From Bacteroidota bacterium (GTDB taxonomy: Bacteria > Bacteroidota > Bacteroidia > Bacteroidales > JADFUO01), in assembly GCA_015222115.1 (NCBI GenBank), contig JADFUO010000067.1:1-5142 (forward strand): a stretch of DNA of 5,142 nucleotides, in the 5' to 3' direction. The translations under genes were made by a program, and so were the position numbers. Shown here piece after piece: positions 1 through 4,654 of this stretch. Numbering within the stretch: the stretch's first letter is position 1; each line of letters begins with the position of its first letter. Below the pieces are notes generated by a model, which made no database searches, was not told the origin of the DNA, and saw nothing but the letters and a program-made list of their open reading frames with translations.

Positions 1-418
1 CTGCTGTTCCAATTAATATTGTTGCCAATATACCGTTGATAAGCAAGAAAGTATCAAAAGTTTTCTGTCCTAAAAAATTATTTGCCTTTGAACGATACTC
101 GTAAGATACTGCTTGAATGATAAAGCTGAACAATATTATTATCCACACCCAGTATGCGCCCCCGAAACTTGTTGAATAAAATAACGGGAATGAAGCAAAA
201 AATGCTCCCCCGAAAGTTACAAGAACGGTAAAAGTAATATCCCATTTTCTGCCGATTGAGTTTATCAGCAATGAACGTTCAATCTTAGTTTTTCCGATTT
301 GATTAATTAAGGTCTGTCCTCCCTGAACAAACATCATAAAAACCAGTATTGATGCTAAAAGTGAAATAATAATCCACCAATATTGCTGTAAAGCTAAGTA
401 TGATAAATTTTCAAACAT
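1..418 (-). CDS. cydB: Cytochrome bd quinol oxidase subunit II, CydB (3' part outside window)
   Basis: This is the second membrane subunit of cytochrome bd, the quinol:O2 oxidoreductase of the cytoplasmic membrane; CydB supports the haem-bearing CydA and contributes to the proton path. The first 139 codons are visible and the frame runs open to the window edge. The protein begins MFENLSYLALQQYWW, has a hydrophobic segment at about residues 15-33, then NSIGRKWD (55-60ish), GGAFFASFP and YEYRSK. These align with E. coli NSIAPHWD, GGALFAAWP and DYRSK; the Asp of KWD (about residue 60) matches E. coli Asp58. The E. coli TDGFD segment in the first helix is replaced by FVQGGQ, as I recall for Bacteroidota-type CydB. 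The ATG lies 2 nt after the cydA stop and has an AAAGGAG ribosome site 6 nt away, so co-translation with cydA is expected. Confidence 0.95.
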   Translation of the reverse strand, partial: MFENLSYLALQQYWWIIISLLASILVFMMFVQGGQTLINQIGKTKIERSLLINSIGRKWDITFTVLVTFGGAFFASFPLFYSTSFGGAYWVWIIILFSFIIQAVSYEYRSKANNFLGQKTFDTFLLINGILATILIGTA

Positions 419-420
419 GA

Positions 421-1959
421 TTAACTCCTTTCTTCTTTAGGTCCTAATTTGATTTGATGTAACATAATTTTTATCTCGGCTATCAGCAGGATTGTAAACA
501 AGGCTGCAAATAACCAGAATGTAAGTACTACTGTTCCTGTATTCAGATGTGAAGTTGACATCCATGTAGGTAAGATATCCTGCATAGTCCAGGGCTGCCT
601 GCCGACTTCAGCAACAACCCAGCCTAATTCCGAAGCAATATATCCCAATGCTATCGACCACATTGCCAATTTAAGAAAACCTTTTTTCACGGCAATTTTG
701 TCTTTCAAAGTATATACAAGAGCAAGGATAAAGAAAATAATGAAATAAAATCCTAATCCAACCATCAGGTGAAAGCTGTAAAAGGTTATTCCCACAGGGG
801 GAACAGAGCTTTCTTTATCAGGTAAAAAGCCATATCCAATATCTTTATAATTATCTTCAAGTAATTTTAAGCTCTCAGCCGCGACTTTACTGTCATTGGC
901 ATCTTTAGCTTTTTTGTAGTTTGCTAATGATTTAACTGCAATCTTACCTTTTTCCATCCTATCTTCAGTTGACCTGATACCATGTTCTTTATTTCCATAA
1001 ATCAAATCATTGATTCCTGGAACAAAAGCATTTAAATCCCTATAACTTAAATATGATAAAGCTTGAGGTATTTTAACCGCAAAAACATATTCATCTTTAT
1101 CATCGCCAGCTTTTTTGCCGGGTTTGAGTATTCCAACAGCAACAAGTCCGGCACCCTCTTTGCCATCGTATAAACCTTCCATAGCGGCTAATTTCATCGG
1201 TTGTGTTTGTGCAACATCGTGAGCAGAGCCATCACCTGTAACAACGAGGAAAAGTGAAGACAGCAAACCGAATACGGCACCTATCACAATGCTTTTCTTC
1301 GCGAAAATAACATGACGGTTTTTTAATAAGAACCACGCACTCACGCCAATCACAAATAATGAACCTATTACATAAGCATTTGTTAAAACATGTAAAAATT
1401 TATGAACTGCAGTAGGTGAAAGCAAGACTTCCCAGAAATTTTCCATTTCATTTCTTACTGTATCTGGATTAAAACGCATACCTACAGGATTCTGCATCCA
1501 TGCATTAGCAACCAGTATCCATAATGCTGAAATATTGGAGCCAAAAGCTACGAGCCATGATGAAAGTACATGAAATTTTTTGCTAACCCTGTTCCACCCG
1601 AAAAACATAACTGCAATAAAGGTGGACTCAAGAAAGAAAGCCATAATTGCCTCAATGGCAAGAGGGGCGCCAAATATATCGCCCATAAACCACGAATAGT
1701 TTGACCAGTTAGTGCCAAATTCAAATTCAAGAATAATACCGGTTGCTACTCCAATGGCGAAGTTTATACCAAAAAGTTTCATCCAGAACTTCGTCATATT
1801 TTTCCATTCCTGTTTTCCTGTTTTATAATATATTGTGTGCATAAATGCAACAATGAACGACAAACCAAGAGTTAGCGGAACGAAAAACCAGTGATAAATA
1901 GCAGTTAGTGCAAATTGCGCCCTCGACCAATCAACTAATGTAAAGTCAATTTCATTCAT
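421..1959 (-). CDS. cydA: Cytochrome bd quinol oxidase subunit I, CydA
   Basis: Catalytic subunit of cytochrome bd: oxidises quinol and reduces O2 to water using haems b558, b595 and d in the cytoplasmic membrane. It has 512 residues, close to E. coli CydA (522). By-eye alignment gives His23 (E. coli His19), Glu103 and Glu111 (Glu99/Glu107) in GAPLAIEAIMAFFLEST, His190 (His186, b558 ligand), Lys256 and Glu261 of the quinol-binding loop in QTQPMKLAAMEG, Met399 (Met393, b558 ligand) and GWVVAEVGRQPW at 446-457 including Glu451 (Glu445). The spacing from Glu261 to Met399 is close to that of E. coli, so the quinol loop is of the long size class. His397 stands where E. coli has Arg391. The start ATG overlaps the upstream stop codon by four bases (ATGA) and has no clear Shine-Dalgarno, suggesting translational coupling to the DUF4492 gene. 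Confidence 0.98.
   Translation of the reverse strand: MNEIDFTLVDWSRAQFALTAIYHWFFVPLTLGLSFIVAFMHTIYYKTGKQEWKNMTKFWMKLFGINFAIGVATGIILEFEFGTNWSNYSWFMGDIFGAPLAIEAIMAFFLESTFIAVMFFGWNRVSKKFHVLSSWLVAFGSNISALWILVANAWMQNPVGMRFNPDTVRNEMENFWEVLLSPTAVHKFLHVLTNAYVIGSLFVIGVSAWFLLKNRHVIFAKKSIVIGAVFGLLSSLFLVVTGDGSAHDVAQTQPMKLAAMEGLYDGKEGAGLVAVGILKPGKKAGDDKDEYVFAVKIPQALSYLSYRDLNAFVPGINDLIYGNKEHGIRSTEDRMEKGKIAVKSLANYKKAKDANDSKVAAESLKLLEDNYKDIGYGFLPDKESSVPPVGITFYSFHLMVGLGFYFIIFFILALVYTLKDKIAVKKGFLKLAMWSIALGYIASELGWVVAEVGRQPWTMQDILPTWMSTSHLNTGTVVLTFWLFAALFTILLIAEIKIMLHQIKLGPKEERS
425..431 (-). promoter_or_regulatory. Ribosome binding site of cydB
   Basis: AAAGGAG on the minus strand lies 6 nt before the cydB ATG and inside the last codons of cydA. 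It fixes the cydB start at 418. It is the only strong Shine-Dalgarno match I see in the window; other starts have AT-rich leaders. Confidence 0.8.
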
Positions 1960-2180
1960 TTTTCTGATTTTTTATTAGTTAATACATTGATTATATGATC
2001 GCTTTTCTCCTCATCTGAGGAAAAATTTGTATTTAAAAAATTAGGAAAGAGAAATAACTTCAGGATGGCAAACATTATAAAAAGCTTTATCAGGATTATT
2101 AACCAGAGTCTTCTGCTTAGCTTGCTCTGATTTTTAAATCCATCAATATAAAGAGATGTAAAGCGTTTTAAAAAGTTCAT
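1956..2180 (-). CDS. DUF4492 small membrane protein, cytochrome bd-associated
   Basis: A 74-residue protein with a basic N-terminus (Lys5, Arg6, Lys16, Lys20, Arg23, Arg24), one hydrophobic helix at about residues 25-46 (LWLIILIKLFIMFAILKLF, with Lys32 and Lys41 inside it), then FPNFL and a hydrophilic tail rich in Asp, Glu, Lys and Ser. The LWLIILIKLFIMF core matches what I recognise as DUF4492, a family found just upstream of cydA in Bacteroidota. Its function is not established to my knowledge. The stop codon overlaps the cydA start (ATGA, 1956-1959), so the two are very probably co-translated. By analogy with the small subunits CydX, CydH and CydY of other bd oxidases, it may be a structural or assembly partner; that is inference, since it shares no obvious sequence with them. 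Positive-inside charge predicts a cytoplasmic N-terminus. The leader before ATG 2180 is AT-rich and lacks a clear ribosome site. Confidence 0.88.
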   Translation of the reverse strand: MNFLKRFTSLYIDGFKNQSKLSRRLWLIILIKLFIMFAILKLFLFPNFLNTNFSSDEEKSDHIINVLTNKKSEK

Positions 2181-2220
2181 AATATTAATGTTAGTTTTGT
2201 TCAGGTATTAAATCTCAAAA

Positions 2221-2324
2221 ATCAAATTACAAATCACAAATAATATTCAAAATACAATTTTGAAATCGGAAACTACTGTTTGATTATCAGGTAATTGAGT
2301 ATTGAAATTTATTTGTAATTTGAT
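2221..2324. repeat. 14-bp inverted repeat pair, ATCAAATTACAAAT
   Basis: ATCAAATTACAAAT at 2221-2234 is the exact reverse complement of ATTTGTAATTTGAT at 2311-2324, with 76 nt between. Flanking words (CACAAATAATATTC on one side, AACAATA on the other strand) look like degenerate continuations of the same AAAT/ACAAAT-type repeat. It could be two copies of a dispersed intergenic repeat in opposite orientation, or the base of a long hairpin in the transcript. Confidence 0.6.
2246..2264. repeat. AT-rich hairpin, 8-bp stem and 3-nt loop
   Basis: TTCAAAAT (2246-2253), loop ACA, ATTTTGAA (2257-2264): a perfect 8-bp inverted repeat lying within the larger 14-bp pair. Only two of eight pairs include a G or C at most and no T-run follows on the minus strand, so it is not a convincing intrinsic terminator. 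It may be an operator-like site or chance in AT-rich DNA. Confidence 0.35.
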
Positions 2325-2370
2325 TATTGTTATTTGTTTTTTTAGGAAAATCAATGGCTTATTAGAGATA

Positions 2371-3003
2371 CTACTTAAATACTTCTCCTGTTTCTTTATA
2401 CCAAAAAACAAAATCAAGAAACCCCAAAGAGATATTTATCTCTTTTGAAAATTTCCTCATTTTGTTTTCAATCCGAATGTATTTATCAAATGTCAGGGAT
2501 TTTGGTATTTCGTTTATAACATTATAAATCTTTAGATTTTTTAAAATATGCCTGTCAAGGATTGCTAAATTTCCAACAAACCCGATATTTCTTAAATAAT
2601 GGCTCGCTTCTTTATAGCCAATACCCTTTACATTTTTTACCAGCCAATTTCTTTTTTCGGAAACCGATGTCAGTTCAGATAATTTTTTTCTGATACCTTT
2701 TGAATTATAAAAAAACATTTCACGTGCCCTGACGATATATCCGGCTTTGTTATTTCTAAACCTGACTAAATTCATATCCTCAGCAATTGCAGCAGAATTT
2801 CCTTCGAACAATTTTCGGTTTTCTGTTAATTTTATTATTGTTTCCCAAGCGTTTTGAGCTTTTGATTGTGGAGTAAGAAGACAAAAAGCAAGTTCCTGAA
2901 ATAACTTTTCCTCATCGGCTTCATTCCAAACAGATTTAAATTTGATTATTCGATTAAGAATATCCGGTTTAATTTTATTATATGTGTCGAGCAATTCTTT
3001 CAC
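2371..3003 (-). CDS. ogg: 8-oxoguanine DNA glycosylase / AP lyase, Ogg2 (archaeal-type) family
   Basis: Base-excision repair enzyme of the HhH-GPD superfamily, expected to remove 8-oxoguanine from DNA and nick the abasic site. The 210 residues are full length for the short archaeal-type Ogg2 family. Landmarks: FCLLTPQSKAQNAW (about 40-53), VRFRNNKAGYI (80-90), the helix-hairpin-helix VKGIGYKEASHYLRN (125-139) with catalytic Lys131, ILDRHIL (148-154) with catalytic Asp150, and the ending WYKETGEVFK. In archaeal Ogg2 the C-terminal lysine and its carboxylate help recognise 8-oxoG; here Lys210 is the last residue. The start is GTG at 3003: an in-frame TGA lies four codons upstream (3016-3018) and there is no upstream ATG. 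It begins 60 nt after the cyclase-like gene on the same strand, so co-transcription is plausible. A 7-nt tandem repeat sits just upstream of the start. MutY- or Nth-type assignment is unlikely because the iron-sulfur cysteines are absent. Confidence 0.93.
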   Translation of the reverse strand: MKELLDTYNKIKPDILNRIIKFKSVWNEADEEKLFQELAFCLLTPQSKAQNAWETIIKLTENRKLFEGNSAAIAEDMNLVRFRNNKAGYIVRAREMFFYNSKGIRKKLSELTSVSEKRNWLVKNVKGIGYKEASHYLRNIGFVGNLAILDRHILKNLKIYNVINEIPKSLTFDKYIRIENKMRKFSKEINISLGFLDFVFWYKETGEVFK

Positions 3004-3016
3004 TCTATTTGCTTCT

Positions 3017-3044
3017 CACTTTTCACTTTTACCTTTTCACTTTA
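3017..3044. repeat. 7-nt tandem repeat (CACTTTT; AAAAGTG on the minus strand), four units
   Basis: Units at exact 7-nt period: CACTTTT (3017), CACTTTT (3024), ACCTTTT (3031, degenerate) and CACTTTA (3038). The array lies in the 60-nt gap between the cyclase-like gene and ogg, ending 13 nt before the ogg GTG start. The 12-mer CCTTTTCACTTT from the array (3032-3043) recurs in reverse complement at 4296-4307, so it looks like a dispersed intergenic repeat. Confidence 0.7.
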
Positions 3045-3063
3045 ATACTCTTTAAGTATTTTT

Positions 3064-3996
3064 TTATATTCCTGAAGTATTCAAGTTTCCCAAGCTAACA
3101 GTGATCATTCTTTTCTGGTCTGGGTCATCATCATTATATAAAGTAATTGTTACTTGAAGATGCAGATTATAAACGCTTATAATAGTCTCCTTAGATTTGA
3201 TAATTCCAACTTTTAAAATATCAGAATTTATAATGCCATATTTTCGTGTAGGCTCATCTCCGAAAATCTCATCACCGCTTTCTAAAAATTTTCTGTCGTA
3301 ATTTTTACTGAATTCATAAATATTTGAAATATCCTCGATAGTTATTATCTGTAAATTCTCTATCCCGTCGAGGTTGGTTGTGAACCAGGTATGAACATGT
3401 TCATCCAACAAGCATCTGTTAAGGTTATCTTTCATCAATATTCTGGCATTATTAATTATGGCTCTGCCATAGAAATTATTATCAAAAGAGTAGATTTTAT
3501 CATACGTTATGGCATACCGCATATTAACTCCACCGATAATCTTTCGCAATTTGGGATAATAATGATATGAATTAAATGCTCTTAGGATAATTGCAAAATT
3601 ACATGCAAATATTAATGAATGCAATGGGTTGTCAAATATCAGGAAACCTCCATCACCAGTGCTTATAAAGCTTTTTTTAATTCTTTCAGCAGTGTGCTTC
3701 TGAAAAATAAATTTATGGTTAGATTGGCATAAAGCAATTGTGGTATTAAGAATTGTTTTAAAAAGAAAAGGTATCAAGGTTTGTTCGAATTCTCCATAAG
3801 AACTGTATTGATACATGTCAATTCCTAAAACTGATTTTCTGCCGATTTTTTCATAACCTACATATTTTTTTAATTCTTTATACAAATCGCGATGGTCAGG
3901 AATAATGTTTGTCTTTTCAAAAATCACTCTTTTGTCTGTTTTCTGTATAATACTTTTGATACAGTCAGGATTGAGTATTTTAACAGATTTTTTCAT
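3064..3996 (-). CDS. Divergent class III nucleotidyl-cyclase-like protein, function unknown
   Basis: A soluble 310-residue protein with no signal peptide or membrane segment. Residues about 55-205 look like a class III adenylyl/guanylyl cyclase catalytic domain: VLGIDMYQYS with metal-binding Asp60, ISTGDGGFLIF with second metal Asp115 in the GDG turn, MRYAITYDKI (159-168), then FYGRAIINNARI with Arg185 at the transition-state position. By eye, the base-choosing positions are Ile111 (Lys in adenylyl, Glu in guanylyl cyclases) and Asn174, and the usual catalytic Asn is Ile181 with Asn182 one residue later. So either an indel shifts the alignment, or substrate and activity differ from the classic enzymes. 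A further ~100 residues (206-310) are mostly predicted strands and match nothing I recognise. ATG 3996 is the first codon but one after an in-frame TAA, so the start is firm, though without a Shine-Dalgarno. Ogg follows 60 nt downstream. Cyclase fold: fairly sure; activity and product: unknown. Confidence 0.75.
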   Translation of the reverse strand: MKKSVKILNPDCIKSIIQKTDKRVIFEKTNIIPDHRDLYKELKKYVGYEKIGRKSVLGIDMYQYSSYGEFEQTLIPFLFKTILNTTIALCQSNHKFIFQKHTAERIKKSFISTGDGGFLIFDNPLHSLIFACNFAIILRAFNSYHYYPKLRKIIGGVNMRYAITYDKIYSFDNNFYGRAIINNARILMKDNLNRCLLDEHVHTWFTTNLDGIENLQIITIEDISNIYEFSKNYDRKFLESGDEIFGDEPTRKYGIINSDILKVGIIKSKETIISVYNLHLQVTITLYNDDDPDQKRMITVSLGNLNTSGI

Positions 3997-4045
3997 TTGT
4001 TAACGGATTTTAATTTATAAACCATTCTGTATTCATTTTATTCTT

Positions 4046-4059
4046 GTACAATTATGTAC
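4046..4059. promoter_or_regulatory. Possible operator: GTACA-ATTA-TGTAC inverted repeat
   Basis: Perfect 5-bp arms with a 4-nt spacer, placed 50-63 nt upstream of the ATG of the cyclase-like gene. The size and position would suit a dimeric regulator or a promoter-overlapping site, but short arms in AT-rich DNA can arise by chance. Confidence 0.25.
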
Positions 4060-4107
4060 TTTTAAATCTTTGTGAATGTGACCATTTGACATAATTCCAT
4101 TTTATAT

Positions 4108-4134
4108 GTTATCGGAATTTTTATAATCGATAAC
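4108..4134. repeat. Inverted repeat GTTATCG-N13-CGATAAC
   Basis: GTTATCG (4108-4114) and CGATAAC (4128-4134) are perfect 7-bp arms with a 13-nt AT-rich spacer, about 112-138 nt upstream of the cyclase-like gene. No T-run follows on the minus strand, so a terminator is not indicated; a protein-binding site or a remnant of a repeat is possible. Confidence 0.35.
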
Positions 4135-4217
4135 TATTAATTACACTATTCCACCGAAATATTTCATACTATTTGTTTTTATGTAATTAATCAGTTTATT
4201 AATCAATTCCTATTCCC

Positions 4218-4235
4218 TCCCGATAGCTATCGGGA
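4218..4235. repeat. 18-nt perfect palindrome TCCCGATAGCTATCGGGA
   Basis: The sequence is identical to its own reverse complement over 18 nt and would form a 7-bp stem with an AGCU loop in RNA from either strand. My recollection is that CCCGATAGCTATCGGG words recur between genes in Bacteroidota-related genomes, like a REP element; this window holds only one copy, so that cannot be shown here. No T-run follows on either strand, so it is not a typical terminator. Confidence 0.75.
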
Positions 4236-4312
4236 TTAAGGATAGATTTTAAAAATTGTATCCATACGGACGCCCTTCACTCGTAGGGGGAAGCTAAAGT
4301 GAAAAGGCTAAA

Positions 4313-4351
4313 CCCCTATTTCCCCTATTTCCCCTATTTCCCTTATGCCCC
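4313..4351. repeat. 9-nt-period C/G-tract array with G-quadruplex potential on the minus strand
   Basis: C-tracts occur at 4313-4316, 4322-4325, 4331-4334, 4340-4342 and 4348-4351, each separated by exactly 5 nt (TATTT three times, then TTATG). The repeat unit is CCCCTATTT. Read on the minus strand this is five G-tracts of 3-4 G with 5-nt loops, which satisfies the usual G3+N1-7 quadruplex rule. It lies about 70-107 nt after the rubredoxin stop and on the coding strand for all genes of the window. Confidence 0.75.
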
Positions 4352-4419
4352 ACAAATCAATAATAATATTTGCTAAGAAATTTTCATTGTTAATTTAGTA
4401 CTGATTTGTTACGTTTTTA

Positions 4420-4584
4420 TTATTCTTCAAGAGGTTCAAAATCATCTTTTCCCACACCACATTCAGGACATACCCAATCGTCAGGAATGTCTTCAAAAGC
4501 TGTACCAGGTGCTATTTCTCCATCAGAATCACCTGCTTCAGGGTCATAAATATAACCACATACTGTGCATTCATACTTTTTCAT
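4420..4584 (-). CDS. Rubredoxin
   Basis: Small cytoplasmic one-iron electron carrier of 54 residues, the usual length for the family. It shows both CxxCG knuckles: Cys6 and Cys9 in [10 protein letters not shown], and Cys39 and Cys42 in [13 protein letters not shown], which bind the Fe(SCys)4 centre. Also typical are [20 protein letters not shown] between them and the strong excess of Asp and Glu. It starts 70 nt after the rubrerythrin stop on the same strand, which suggests co-transcription and that it passes electrons to rubrerythrin for peroxide reduction. Other partners are possible, for example superoxide reductase or flavodiiron proteins encoded elsewhere. The ATG at 4584 is preceded by AT-rich sequence with no Shine-Dalgarno. 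No clear terminator was found after the stop. Confidence 0.97.
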   Translation of the reverse strand: MKKYECTVCGYIYDPEAGDSDGEIAPGTAFEDIPDDWVCPECGVGKDDFEPLEE

Positions 4585-4654
4585 ATATCAAATTTTTTAT
4601 TAAGTTATTAAATTATATCACTAATTGTATTACTATTGTATATAATCTTTAGTA

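Larger units (their letters stand above)
2181..2370. other. Intergenic region upstream of the cytochrome bd genes
   Basis: This 190-nt stretch between the ogg stop and the DUF4492 start must hold any promoter specific to the cyd genes. It is very AT-rich and built largely from words such as AAATTACAAAT. I searched for the Bacteroidota -7 motif TAnnTTTG on the minus strand and found no exact match, so I do not call a promoter. It contains a 14-bp inverted repeat and a small hairpin, listed separately. Confidence 0.5.
3997..4419. other. 423-nt gene-free, repeat-rich intergenic region
   Basis: No credible coding sequence lies here on either strand; the longest ATG frame noticed near the cyclase-like gene is about 19 codons without a ribosome site. 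It contains an inverted repeat at 4046-4059, a 7-bp hairpin at 4108-4134, an 18-nt palindrome at 4218-4235 and a C-tract array at 4313-4351. The part from about 4218 to 4351 is visibly more GC-rich than its surroundings. Any promoter for the cyclase-like gene and any terminator for rubredoxin should lie here, but none is clear. Confidence 0.6.

Noticed and set aside
1548..1730. Open frame of about 60 codons on the minus strand inside cydA
   Set aside because: It lies wholly within the strongly supported cydA reading frame and resembles no family.
2181..2370. Bacteroidota-type promoter for the cyd genes
   Set aside because: No exact TAnnTTTG element with a matching -33 TTG was found on the minus strand, so a call would be guesswork.
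3044..3065. Hairpin AATACT/AGTATT followed by seven T, like an intrinsic terminator
   Set aside because: The T-run follows on the plus strand only, and no plus-strand gene ends here. The 6-bp stem is AT-rich.
3064..3996. A complete Pycsar or CBASS defence operon around the cyclase-like gene
   Set aside because: The adjacent genes are ogg downstream and rubredoxin upstream; neither is a TIR, transmembrane, nuclease or phospholipase effector.
4033..4092. Small minus-strand ORF of 19 codons upstream of the cyclase-like gene
   Set aside because: No ribosome site at a sensible distance, no similarity, and a length expected by chance.
4136..4191. 10-bp inverted repeat ATTAATTACA / TGTAATTAAT with a 36-nt spacer
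   Set aside because: About one such pair is expected by chance in a few hundred bases of this AT content.
4313..4351. Tandem repeats as a CRISPR array
   Set aside because: Units are 9 nt with fixed 5-nt gaps and no unique spacers, so this is simple tandem repetition.
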